Source: Gari tellinella (lineage: Eukaryota > Mollusca > Bivalvia > Cardiida > Psammobiidae). From it: DNA of 64,000 bases. Location of the stretch: positions 31,382,693 to 31,446,692 of the forward strand of contig OV277871.1 of assembly GCA_922989275.2 (NCBI GenBank), read 5' to 3'. Shown here one piece after another: positions 43,413 to 53,697 of the stretch. The stretch's first letter is position 1. Every line of letters starts with the position of its first letter. A model generated the notes under the pieces. The model saw only the letters and a program-made list of their open reading frames with translations, was not told the DNA's origin and ran no database searches. The position numbers were made by a program, and so were the translations under genes.

Positions 43413-44099
43413 TACTAAATTCTTTTGAAAGACTGCAAGACTTCCCTTGTCTGAAAACCATTTTTACACCGGGGTTTTCTCAGCTCGGATGGATTCTATT
43501 CTCTGAGATTCTAATTTATACCAGTAAAATATATTAGTGACTGAAATAGTAAATCTAGAGATCTATTGTTTTGCTCCATTTCGATAGATAGCCAAACAAA
43601 ACGTCCACAGACAAAACTATAAATGTTATAATAGGTAGTTCAACAGTCACATTGGTCTTGATTTTTCAACTGGTGCGTGAAAATGGCAGTCAAGTTTTAT
43701 GTCCCATCAATCAACACACTCATTGTTATTAAAATCTCATTATTAGAAAATTATTCGTTCATACACTTATGTTTGTAGCATTTTATATTAAATTATGTTT
43801 CGTTTAAAGGCGTTTACTCAGCCGTTTCCCTGCCTTTTTATTGGGTATATCAATTGAGTCAGTATCGCTCGATCTCACGTAAGTCTCTCTTTCACGCATA
43901 CATAAAACTCACTATAATGTAATAGCCACATTTAACTTTGCATTACGGGTGAGTTTTTGTTTAGGAGGCTGAGCTATATTTCCTACAGTAGAAAAGACAA
44001 TAAGTTGTCACATTTATATAAAACTAAACATGATCGTAATGCAATAAAAATAAAAAGTAATGTTCAGCTTTCTGTAAATTCATACTAGATACATATTTA
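43413..44099. other. Unassigned sequence
   Basis: No gene, RNA or repeat recognised. Confidence 0.4.
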
Positions 44100-44243
44100 T
44101 TCTTTTGCGAGTGGCAATCGGTTTGAAGCCTCCTCATTACATTGTAGCGGGGTTACCGGGCGTCTGATCTGGTCCAAAAATGGTTGCAATGAATGTTGGG
44201 GGTTTAGCATGAAAGGAAAGAATGATGTTGTTTTTTCCACTGT
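44100..44243 (-). mobile_element. MITE-A fragment, alpha side
   Basis: GAGTGGCAATCGGTTTGAAGC opens a decayed hairpin with GGGGTTACCGGGCGTCTGATC, followed by alpha-type sequence and the terminus TTTTTTCCACTG. The beta half is absent. Confidence 0.65.
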
Positions 44244-44251
44244 ACATATAT

Positions 44252-44607
44252 AGCGTTCCTTCTCTACAACGACACCCAATGGGAGACACACATTATGTGC
44301 GTTGTTCGGAGGGAGTCGTTATAGGGAGGGAACTCGGCTTACAGTTGCAAACAGCTTGAATCCAGATCAGACGCCGCGTTACGCGGCGTCTGATCTGGAT
44401 TCAAACTGTTTGTCACTCGTCATTATGGTTTTTTCTATCAAATTGTCCATTATGTAAATTTGAGAAAACCAACAGACGACATTTTAAGCAGATGATATTG
44501 CAGCCGTGAAAGCTTTAGATAAAAGTGTCTTGTTTGGGGAACTGCGACAAGAGTCGTTGTAGGGAGGGAGTCGTTATTGGGAGGGCCGTTGTAGAGAGGG
44601 AGCACTG
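44252..44607. mobile_element. MITE-C copy carrying a perfect H1
   Basis: The right end GAGAGGGAGCACTG is intact and the left end is slightly worn (AGCGTTCCTTCTC). H1 at about 44,346-44,414 has GCAAACAGCTTGAATCC, CGCCGCGTTACGCGGCG and GGATTCAAACTGTTTG, so the AATCC variant is paired. Confidence 0.88.
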
Positions 44608-45690
44608 TATTGTCATGGCGACTTAACCCTGTTTCGTTTGTAAGAACGGAGACTCCTAAATATGACACACACTCGTATCATCACTTTTGTATTTGATTAG
44701 GAATATACCAATATCCACTTCTTCTTTGAAAAACAATTGCCGCCATAATTGTGTTTCTCAAAATGTGCCTTTTGCATTTGTACTAAGACCATTGACTTTT
44801 CAAGACACGCTTTAACCAGTTTAAACCTGATAAGAAACTGATTATATAATTGGTTCATTCTGTTTGAAAACAAAAACTGTATAGATTCAATATTTGCAAG
44901 TATAGTGCTCCCCCATGAAATCAGTTTGATATGGAAAATGAACACATTATAATTGCTTTATCTTAATCGCGGGACAGTGGTGTAATTATATAAGTTATTC
45001 TCAATAAAATTGTAACAAAAGACCAGGATACGGCGAATAAGAATCGTGTTTGCCATTTGACAACCGTTTTCGTATGTTCCATACGAGACAATTTAAGCAC
45101 GTGGATGCTTACAGTGTCTGGGTACCTGTTCGTCTGATTTATATGCAGCTGTAGCCTTGGAAAGTTTTTTGAAAACAGAAGAAAATAATCAGCCAGGCGT
45201 TATTACCACAGGATAAGCGTCCCTTGGTTATTCACAACAGTTTGTTTATTTGTATCACGTTTTAAAGCAGGAATATGTTTATTCTTTAAAAGGGCTTGAG
45301 ATTTTTAAGCTACTGTAGATAAAACACAGCAACATTTGTCTATCTTATTATTTCAGTGAACATACCAACATATATATTTCTTTATACTATGGTTGACTTG
45401 TCTTATAATTGCATTGACAGAGGAAAACTTCAATTTTTCTATTATACTACTTTTCTAAGGTTGTGTTCTTTAAATCCCTAAATCATATTAACAAGACTTT
45501 AAAATAAATCGCTTATGATCGACTTGACCAACGCAGGCTCCGGATACGCTTGCTATCGGCATTAATCTTAGAAAACGTTTGCGTTTATAAGACGATCCCT
45601 TCATACATAGTGTTACATGTTTATTGAAATGCAAAGTGGGGAAGACTTATTTATCCCGTTTAAACTCATTTTATTTATATAATATTTACA
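44608..45690. other. Unassigned sequence
   Basis: AT-rich DNA without recognised genes or repeats. Confidence 0.4.
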
Positions 45691-46318
45691 ATGGGAAACA
45701 CTAGAACACATACTATCCTCGTGTCAAGTGACTTTAGGCCAATGTCGTTACAGATAGCGCCATGACCGAGTCTTACAGCGATTGACTGAGGCTTTGGAAA
45801 ATAAAAGATGTAAGAAGCGCACTGTCAAGAAGACGCAGATTTCCATCACACTTGTCAGAGAAGGGCAGACAGCAACAGCTGGCAAACAAGCCCAAGGCAT
45901 CTTGCAAACTGCTGAGACATGGGAGATGAGAGTGGATCTGGAGAGGAGGCTAATATTCCCTGAAACAGTTCACACCCATCTCAGACCAGACATGGCACTT
46001 TGGGCAAAGAAAGAAAAGAAGCTGGTTGCCATAGAGCTAATAGTTCCATTGGAGGAAAGATGCGATGAAGCATGTTAAAGGAAGTCTGCCAGGCATGCGC
46101 AACTTATGGAATATTGCAGAAAGAAGGGATGGAGTGTCTGGCTTTACCCAGTCGAGGTAGGAAGCAGAGGTTTTCTAGCACAATCACTGTGGAAAATGCT
46201 GACAGCACAAAGTGTTAAAGGCAGAGACAGACAGCAAACTATCAAAGCTGTGAGTGGTGCTGCAGAGAAGGCATCGAGCTGGCTAGGGCTCCGTAGAGAC
46301 AGTAAGAGCTGGAGCTAA
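45691..46318 (+). pseudogene. Retroelement C-terminal fragment with PD-(D/E)xK-like motif
   Basis: The frame is continuous except for a TAG at about 45,745 and a TAA at 46,076-46,078. It reads LEHILSSCQVTLGQCRYR, RHDRVLQRLTEALENK, ITLVREGQ, WEMRVDLERRLIFPE, LRPDMALWAKKEKKLVAIEL, then KKGWSVWLYPVEVGSRGFLA and AAEKASSWLGLRRDS. I recognise this as the C-terminal domain of a widespread animal retroelement protein; RPD followed by E-x-I/T about a dozen residues later fits a restriction-like endonuclease core. The LEHILSSC segment would be its zinc knuckle. No reverse transcriptase precedes it, so it is 5'-truncated. About 150 bases of 3' UTR may follow. Confidence 0.65.
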
Positions 46319-46479
46319 TACCAACATGCAGTGACTGATCACCACTGTAGCCCCGCCATAGTAGAGTGTCTTGGGTATAAGGGGGCGAAACACTCAATGG
46401 CGTATGGATCCCAAATGAGGATGTTGGTTTATTATGTGCAGTACTGAAACTGTATACGGGACACAACCCAACATGATTT

Positions 46480-47368
46480 AAAATACAAACACATAATGAA
46501 AATGAGTAGATCAAAGGCTACATGTAACACATTAATAAATATTCAAATAATGCCGAAAATTCGAATAAATTTGATAATAGATTTGACAATACATGTAACA
46601 TAGTACATGTATCAGAATAAACGAATGCATGTAGATATATGAAAAAGGTACAGATGACGCTTTGTAGTACAATGTATAATACTATTGGCGTTGTAATTAA
46701 AAGTATCTATTATTTGGAGATTGATATTAAACATAAACACATTTCTTATCATTTTACCATTTCACTCTCAATGACTCTTAAAAACGCGTTTGCAAACAGT
46801 TTGGATCCTGATCAGATGCCGCGTTACGATCCAAACTGTTTGGCACTCGTATCGATATGTTTCAAGTCATACTACATTGAATCTTACTTTGACATGAACT
46901 TGCACACAACAAAATTGAAGGAGACGACAATGAAACGATGAAGGGGTAAAACACTCGGGGAAGATTTGGGAGTGAAGGGTTTAATGATGAGATAGAAGAT
47001 GGCTGGATGAGTTGGGGTTTTAGACACTGTGAATCTGAGCAGTTCATATAGCGCCAGTGTAAGATGAGATGAGATAGTGATTAAGGGATGGTTTCAGGAA
47101 GATGATTTTGACTAATCTCATAGCTGATAAAACATCCTACGGTATCAAAACCATCAACCTGTAGTCCTTTTAGTTCTAGGTAGAGGGGATAATATACGAC
47201 AAAAAGACAAAAACATCTCTTATGACAATTAAACCCCAGAGTCGCGACAATGTAGGAAGGTGGCTGGATTGTTATAGAATAATAGTGATATGAATACTAA
47301 CATGTATCAATCCACTTTGTATACTCGGAGTAATGTCAAGTAATCTACCATTGCAGTAGGTACATGTA
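46480..47368. other. Unassigned, with one H1 remnant
   Basis: At 46,792-46,848 GCAAACAGTTTGGATCCTGATCAGATGCCGCG (split: GCAAACAGTTTGGATCC, GATCAGATGCCGCG) runs into TTACGATCCAAACTGTTTGG, so the inner right arm is deleted. A CTTATGACAATTAAACCCCAG motif at about 47,220 resembles one near 21,810. No gene was seen. Confidence 0.5.
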
Positions 47369-47608
47369 CAGTGGAGAAAACGTTATTTTTTCCCGTTTAA
47401 ACGCAAACGGAACCCAAACGCACAACGCTAAAATGTATAAATTTATCATTTTTTGACATTTCTGATTATTTGTTTTAAACTGAATGGCAAACAGTCTGTA
47501 GCCTGATCAGACGCCGGGCGTCTGATCTGGCTCCAAAATTTTAGCAATGGGAATAATAGTTTTAGCGTAAACGCGTTTTTGGGGAAGGAATAACGTTTTT
47601 CTCTACTG
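47369..47608 (-). mobile_element. MITE-A copy with shortened hairpin core
   Basis: Ends CAGTGGAGAAAACG and TTTCTCTACTG. The hairpin reads GCCTGATCAGACGCCGGGCG then TCTGATCTGGCTCC, missing the central TTACCCGGC-like stretch on one side. Confidence 0.85.
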
Positions 47609-48325
47609 TAATTACAGTTGGGAACACTACTTTAACGATAACTGAAAAAAGAAATAAAATGCTTATTGTTAGAAACAACACCTAAACCATAGCAATATCT
47701 AACACCAGAAATGTAAACACCATGCCATGCCATCGAAGTCAAATTTAACCGTCAGATTTAAGCATGCCTCACCCACTGCAATTTAATGCCACATTCAAAA
47801 TTGATGAGGTTTGGACATACAAAATATCTATACGTGTGCCAAAGTGTTAAAACCCAGATCAGACGCAGGGTTACGCGACTTCTGATCTTGATCCAAATTG
47901 ATTTCAGAGCCGGCTTTAGTCGTTCATGTCGATGAAAGTATATCTTCAACGATAAGATCTGCTGCAAATGTATGTAAATTAGCGCCTTTACAGCCGCGAA
48001 TTAATCTTACGTTTGAAAACCGTCTGCTTTAATTGGTCAATTTAAGGGTTGCGGAATTAGGAACAAAGAAACTGCGATAGAAGTGTCAAACATGTTAGGT
48101 CCTTATCAGACGCCGAGTTACCCTGCATCTAATCGGAATCTAAAACTAATTACAAAAGCTACTGAGCTTGATCCAATACAGGAACATGGATGCTAAAAAA
48201 TAATAGTAAAACTTAATTTCACGCTTCGTCTAGTTATTGATGTATTGGAATACGTGTACTTTACAATTCTGATTAAATCACATTGTTCTGTTATAGACGA
48301 CAAGGTCATACTGACATGATGCCAT
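47609..48325. other. Unassigned, with two H1 remnants
   Basis: H1 pieces at 47,843-47,905 (AAACCCAGATCAGACGCAGG, TTCTGATCTTGATCC) and 48,090-48,160 (TGTCAAACATGTTAGGTCC, ATCAGACGCCGAG) are degenerate. No gene was seen. Confidence 0.5.
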
Positions 48326-48329
48326 TTAA

Positions 48330-48578
48330 CCCTTTCACTGCCAACTTTTTCGTGAGAGGTTTACCCCGTCGCCGTTTATTTGCCGTCTGCTTCAATCCTT
48401 TTGTCTACAATGTCGTTTCAAAGTAAAACAATAATGTATTATGACTGAAGAAATTACAAAACGAGCGTCAAACAGTTTTGATCATGAGCAGACGCCGCGT
48501 AACGCGGCGTCTGGTCAAAATCCAAACTGTTTGCAAACGCGCTTTTAGGCGTCGCTGAGAGGGAAGGGTTACATTGTA
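48330..48578. mobile_element. MITE-J copy with H1 centre
   Basis: The left TTAA is intact (48,326-48,329) with CCCTTTCACTGCC after it; the right site has changed to TTAC after AAGGG. H1 at about 48,468-48,532 has TTTTGATCATGAGCAGACG arms with a perfect CGCCGCGTAACGCGGCG core. Confidence 0.78.
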
Positions 48579-48606
48579 AGCTATCTCAAGTGCAATGAAC
48601 CCCACA

Positions 48607-48857
48607 TACAGTGAAAAAGATGCTGTTCTTTCACTGTTTGAAGAAATTCTAAAGCATAGTTACAAAAGATAGAAACATACTATTTTCCTTCCAATTATTT
48701 TAACTTAAAGCGGCAAACATTTTGGAGACTGATCGGACGCCGGGTTATCCGGCATTTGATCTGACTCCAAACTGTTTGGAATATAAATACAAATGATTGT
48801 TTTAGCACAAACGCGTTTATTGGGAAATACTAGTAGTTACGTTTTCTTTCCTGTGTA
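48607..48857 (-). mobile_element. MITE-A copy, old
   Basis: Left CAGTGAAAAAGATGCTG and right ACGTTTTCTTTCCTGTG ends are worn. The hairpin (GCAAACATTTTGGAGACTG, GACGCCGGGTTATCCGGC) is still paired, with GAGAC/GACTC in place of GAGCC. Confidence 0.7.
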
Positions 48858-49072
48858 CATGTACAATGTATCATAGGTATTTAAAGCGCATCATTAGTTT
48901 TAACTGGTTTATCTCTAAATCTTACACATAAATAATAAGTGACCTCCTTTAACAAGACCACCAACGCCGTAAGAAACACGAACATCTTTAACAGTTAGAA
49001 GACTAAGACTGACCTGGATACAAATGTAACTCTCTGCCTGTTGAAACATCGTGCACTTCATTGCTGTTTCCT

Positions 49073-49328
49073 CAGGGCTGCCATAATTTGACGTAAAAAA
49101 TCCTAAGATTTCCAAATTTGCATTTTTCAAGGGCGATTTTACGAATCGTACCTTTTCCCCATCGCCTGTTTCTAGTTTTGTTGACACGTGGCTGCTTAAA
49201 GAAGGATGAAAGTCAAGCATAATGCGCCTTAAGGCGCATTCCTGCTTTACTTTCAGCCTGCTTTAAGCTACCATGTACTAGAAAAAAATCCAAAGATTTA
49301 GGAAAAATCCGGAGAAATGGCAGCCCTG
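49073..49328. mobile_element. MITE-K (CAGGGCTGCC ends) with H2 centre
   Basis: The 256 bp element has inverted ends CAGGGCTGCCAT and AATGGCAGCCCTG and is immediately flanked by TTTCCT on both sides, a probable 6-base target duplication. In its centre (49,194-49,273) lies H2: GCTTAAAGAAGGATGAAAG, CATAATGCGCCTTAAGGCGC and the inverse. So the hairpin of MITE-D occurs here within unrelated ends. Confidence 0.85.
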
Positions 49329-49386
49329 TTTCCTGCAAATAATGTTTAAAACATTTTAACTGAATATAAATATTGACATGAGTGTC

Positions 49387-49442
49387 AAACAATTTGGATC
49401 CCGATCCGAAGTTGTGTTTTGATCGAAATTCGAACTGTTTGC
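49387..49442. repeat. Decayed H1 hairpin
   Basis: GAGTGTCAAACAATTTGGATCC is followed by a degenerate core and ATTCGAACTGTTTGC. It lies just upstream of a MITE-A copy. Confidence 0.6.
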
Positions 49443-49475
49443 AAAGAAAGTCTAATAAAGTAAAGACTACATGTA

Positions 49476-49722
49476 CAGTGGAGAAAACGTTATTCTTTTC
49501 CAATAAACACGTTAACGCTAAAACTATTATTTATATTACAAACAGTTTGGAGCCAGATCAGACGAAGGGTAACCCGGCATCTGATCAGGCTCCAAACTGT
49601 TTGCCACCAATATAAACATGAACTATCTCCATTGTCCAAAAGTTGTACAATTCCCCGGTTTAGTACTTTGCGTTTGCGTTTCGTTTGCGTTTAAACGGGA
49701 AAGAATAATAAATTCTCCACAG
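49476..49722 (+). mobile_element. MITE-A copy with H1
   Basis: Starts CAGTGGAGAAAACG and ends AATTCTCCACAG. The hairpin has two changes in the core (GACGAAGGGTAACCCGGC). A tandem stub (CTCTCCACTGTAGCAGG) follows at 49,728. Confidence 0.88.
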
Positions 49723-49797
49723 TACTACTCTCCACTGTAGCAGGTAAAGAACTTCAGTGGAGAAGATGTTTAGGCTCATGTAAACATAGCCGTCTTG

Positions 49798-50004
49798 CAG
49801 TGGAGAAAACGTGCTTCGTAACCGTTTAAAAGCAAATGAAACGCAAACGCAAAGCAATAAAAAATTTAAATTATTAGCGTTTGAAATTTGCAGCTATCAC
49901 CTGTAATCTGAGCGGGAAACAGTTCGGTGCCTGTTTGCAATGGAAATACTAGCTTTATCGTAAACAACGCATTTGTTGGCAAAAGAATAATGTCCCACCC
50001 ATTG
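49798..50004 (-). mobile_element. MITE-A copy without hairpin core
   Basis: Ends CAGTGGAGAAAACG and GTCCCACCCATTG. The centre is GGGAAACAGTTCGGTGCC joined to TGTTTGCAAT, so the inner 40 or so bases of H1 are gone. Confidence 0.75.
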
Positions 50005-50416
50005 TAACCTTTGCAATCATAGGTTCCTCTGTAAAATATATCATATTCTAAATGCAAGAACCAAAACACATTTCAGTCTGAAAACATTTGATATTAAAGT
50101 CTGTGAAAGGGTTGAAGTAAGCTAGGAAATATCAAGAGAGTACTCACAATTACCATGTAAGAAACATTATTATATTATTGCAACGCCTCTACTTCCGTCT
50201 GCAACAATTTTCCTTTGTTTTTGTTCTGAAATCAGAAATTTAAATAAACTGTTTTTTAAAATAGAGTTAAATTGTCAAACAGCTGGAATCCTGATGAGAC
50301 ACCAAGTTTTACATTGTAAAATAATGTTATTTATTCCCAAACACTTAACAAAAATACACCAAGTAGTTAAATCAGATGTAATTAGTCATCTAGTTTCAGA
50401 GTGTAAATCATACATA
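50005..50416. other. Unassigned sequence
   Basis: A half H1 remnant (TGTCAAACAGCTGGAATCC) lies near 50,273-50,300. No gene was seen. Confidence 0.4.
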
Positions 50417-50662
50417 CAGTGGAGAATGTGTTATTCTTTCCCAATAAACGCGTTTACGCTAAAACTATTATTTGCAGTGCAAACAGTTTGGAGCCAGATC
50501 AGACGCCGGGTTACCCGGCGTCTGATCAGGCTCCAAACTGTTTGCCACCAAGATAAACATGAAATATCAGAATTGACCAAAAGTTGTTCTTTTCTACGTT
50601 TTAGCGCTTTGCGTTTGCGTACGTTTGCGTTTAAACGGGAAAGAATAACAGATTCTCCACTG
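50417..50662 (+). mobile_element. MITE-A copy, young, flipped centre
   Basis: Very similar to the copies at 8,870 and 41,383, but the palindrome centre is GGGTTACCC where those have GGGTAAC. Flanked by TA. Confidence 0.93.
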
Positions 50663-51164
50663 TAGTATGACAAAACTAAAACTTTTTCAACCATAGCCGT
50701 TAGTACAGTCCTAAAAACATGTCTCATATAGAACGTAATGTAAACGCATTTAAACAATACGTTATGCCGACCAATCTTACCCTGGTGCATGACAATGTTT
50801 ATAGAAACAAATGGCATTTTATTACACAACATACCCATTTTTTTCATGTATACACAAATATACTTAAAAATGAGAACAGACACGTTGCTGAATGAGATCG
50901 GCTTCTAGTTGATTGCAGAAAAACAATCAAAACCAACACTATACTATTAACAATAAACAAGAATATGGATAATAAAGTAACCTAAATTAAAAAAAAAAGC
51001 AGGTGATGCACCATATGTACAGTATTCAATGCGTGTGTTTGCTTAATGCAGGAGGAAACCAATAGAGAAAGCTGTTATTTCTGCATTATTGTGCCGATTA
51101 AATCAGTGTCTTATTGTAAGAGATATCAGATCGACTGTACAATATAAAAGTTGCTAGCAAGGTA
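50663..51164. other. Unassigned sequence
   Basis: No gene or repeat recognised. Confidence 0.4.
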
Positions 51165-51323
51165 CAGTGGAGAAAACGTTATTCTTTCCCGTATAAACGC
51201 AAACGTACGCAAACGCAAAGCACTAAAACGTAGAAAAGAACAACCTTTGGACAATTCTGATAGTTCATGTTTATCATGGTGGCAAACAGTTTGGAGCCTG
51301 ATCAGACACCGGGTTACCCACTG
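51165..51323 (-). mobile_element. MITE-A with internal deletion from hairpin centre to end
   Basis: The sequence follows the family through GCAAACAGTTTGGAGCC and CCGGGTTACC, then jumps to CACTG, the last bases of the right end. About 90 bases are missing, with one breakpoint exactly at the hairpin centre. Confidence 0.85.
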
Positions 51324-51826
51324 TAGTAAGGTATTTACGACGCTTGGAGCATCAACGATGATGGAGATTTTCATACAGATTTTGTATGATACTACTTTGT
51401 GAAACATTTGTGTGCCAATAGGTTTTTTTCGATTTGCTGATTTGAAAAGAAAAGAGAAATCAAATATAGACATTTCAAAACAACAATTTAATTGCTAATA
51501 TCGTTGTGTTTTTGTAATCTTATGTTGGACAGAGTTAAAACAAACAGAAAATAATAAAAATAAATTAATCAACCCCTTATACATATATAAAGAGAAACTC
51601 AAATACACAGTTGTTCATGATAATCTTCACAGTATTTCAAAGAGTTTCTATCCTGATCAGACAAATCGTAATGCCGGTTCTGATGTTAAGGAATTGTAAC
51701 AGTATTTCATCTATTGTTTATCGGTGGTTTTTGACGTATTCAGTGTCGTACTTTGTAGTGCCGTAAACCCAAACTCACCAATCAATCCATCATCCGTCAA
51801 CTTTCCGAATAAATTTACCTAAGTTA
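51324..51826. other. Unassigned sequence
   Basis: A weak H1-like arm pair (TATCCTGATCAGAC, GTTCTGATG) lies near 51,648-51,685. Nothing else was recognised. Confidence 0.4.
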
Positions 51827-52072
51827 CAGTGGAGAAAACGTTATTCTTTCCCGTTTAAACGCAAACGTACGCAAACGCAAAGCACTTAAACGAAGAAAAG
51901 AACAACTTTTGGACAATTCTGATATTTCATGTTTATCATGGTGGCAAACAGTTTGGAGCCTGATCAGACGCCGGGTTACCCGGCGTCTGATCTGGCTCCA
52001 AACTGTTTGCACTGGAAATAATAGCTTTAGCGTAAACGCGTTTATTGGGAAAGAATAACACATTCTCCACTG
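51827..52072 (-). mobile_element. MITE-A copy with intact H1
   Basis: 246 bp with ends CAGTGGAGAAAACG and ACATTCTCCACTG, flanked by TA. The hairpin is perfect in the core and close to the 8,870 copy when reversed. Confidence 0.93.
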
Positions 52073-52169
52073 TAACCCATTTATTAAATAAATACGCATT
52101 TGTCACCCTTTAAACTGTCCTACATATAGTACTAAACAGTCCTGAATATTTACCGAAATAAATATGTAT

Positions 52170-52440
52170 AAAGTCTTGCAGATGGTAGTTTAAGGCAGGT
52201 TGAAAATGAATCAAAAAGCTACTTCAGGCGCTTTCAACATGCTTACATGTAAAGTGGTCACTTGTCTTCAAAACTAAAGACAGACTATGTGTGAAGGGTA
52301 AACTCAATATAGTTCCAAGTTGAAGCTTGAAGCAGGTTTAAAGAAAAGCAAAAAGCTCGTTTTGATTTACTTTGAATATGCTTTTAAATGGTCACCTGTA
52401 TTCAAAAGTACAAACAGTCGATCGTGTAAAGGTTAAAAAG
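52170..52440. mobile_element. Two MITE-D right-side fragments
   Basis: AGTTTAAGGCAGGTTGAAAA to AAGACAGACTATG, and CTTGAAGCAGGTTTAAAG to ACAAACAGTCGATCG, follow the MITE-D order (H2 arm, GTGGTCACCTG, TTCAAAACTA, end). Both are old and in the same orientation. Confidence 0.6.
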
Positions 52441-52594
52441 GAAACAAAACAATAACACTTTAAACAAATGGTATCAGATTAGGTACAAGCTCTATTGCAG
52501 GGTGAAATTATATTTATTGTGTGACAATGTTCGCAGTACTTACATTGTACAACATTGCGAGTAAAGAGGCACTGCGACTGTCATACTAAATATA

Positions 52595-52802
52595 CAGTGG
52601 AGATAACGTTATTCTTTCCCAATAAACGCGTTTACGCTAAAACCATTATTTCTATTGCAAACAGTTTGGAGCCAGATCAGACGCCACCAAGATAAACATG
52701 TATTATCAGAATTGTCCGAAAATTACACTTTTCTACGTTTTAATGTTTTGCGTTTGCGTTTCGTTTGCGTTTAAACGGGAAAGAATAACTTAATCTCCAC
52801 TG
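52595..52802 (+). mobile_element. MITE-A with right hairpin arm deleted
   Basis: CCAGATCAGACGCC runs directly into ACCAAGATAAACATG, which in full copies lies after the right arm. Thus the palindrome is reduced to its left arm. Ends and TA flank on the left are intact. Confidence 0.88.
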
Positions 52803-53307
52803 TTCGCATTATGTTCTGTCCAATTGAAATATTAAACCTTAAAGTTAAAATGTTTGTTTTAAAACGTTTATTGGAATGCTTATGCTATAACTGCAAGACT
52901 AGCATGGTACGCTCGTACGTGTATAGTTATTTGTAAAACATTTCATGCTTGTTGTTCGAAAGAAACTAGTTTTTCCGTACAATGAATCAAATAACCTTAA
53001 TTGTAATATAATTATAAAATCTACATTTTAAACTACGATAAAACTAGTACGAAATTAAATTAGAATGGTCTGATGCAATAAAATTCATTGCAGGCAATAA
53101 ACATCAACACTATCCGTTAGATAGTAATTAATAATGCGGTGTGATGAATTTGTTAGCATGCAATCTATAGCTTACACTAAGTGAATTATTGAAAATGAGG
53201 ACACACGTGTAATATAAACCCCGCTTTTACGACATAATACAGTGAAGAAGACGTTTTTCTTCCCCAATAAAACTGTAAGCGTTTTTACTACAGTGGGGAA
53301 ATAGAGG
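52803..53307. other. Unassigned, with a MITE-A stub
   Basis: At about 53,241-53,300 CAGTGAAGAAGACG, CCCCAATAAAACTGTAAGCG and ACAGTGGGGAAA look like compacted MITE-A ends. No gene was seen. Confidence 0.45.
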
Positions 53308-53463
53308 ATAACTGTTTTTTCAGTGTAAGATCGAAATTTAATCCATTGAGTGAACATCAGATGTTATATTTTCACGAGTGGCGAAGCAATGAGTGAAATT
53401 ATAACAGTCTGATGTTCACGAAATGGATTAAATTCAATCTTACACTGAAAAAAATACAGTTAT
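53308..53463. repeat. Long foldback with TTTTTTCAGTGTAAGAT arms
   Basis: Arms of about 55 bases (ATAACTGTTTTTTCAGTG, AATTTAATCCATT, GAACATCAGA and the inverse) flank a loop of 45 bases that contains CACGAGTGGCGAAGCAATGAG. The pairing has few mismatches. Confidence 0.82.
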
Positions 53464-53585
53464 TCTATTTATTTATGCTTTTAAGCCACTTTTTAAACGA
53501 AATTGTTTGGAAATTGAAAGCGAAAGTACACTATCTATCCCGTGCTGAGTCCCAAGTTTTATATCGAACACATGTGCGTGACAGT

Positions 53586-53697
53586 TGGCGGTACAATGAC
53601 GTCACTTATTTATTGATTTGACGTCAACGGAATTACGTCGTTACTTCCGATCTTGGATTCGTGTTCTTCCGTTGAGTGGTTCGCGACAAAACGGACT
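53586..53697 (+). repeat. Dispersed repeat shared with 19.8 kb
   Basis: Inverse match to 19,840-19,945, including TTCTTCCGTTGAGTGGTTCG. It ends exactly where the 3.25 kb element begins, and the copy at 19.8 kb also has GCCGG at that point, so the element end or insertion site overlaps this repeat. Confidence 0.6.

Noticed and set aside
50294..50665. Frames with the recurring peptide VWSQIRRRVTRRLIRL
   Set aside because: The same peptide appears wherever a MITE-A with H1 occurs (for example 8,855; 12,291; 41,443; 49,382; 51,824), on either strand. It is the translated hairpin, not a gene family.
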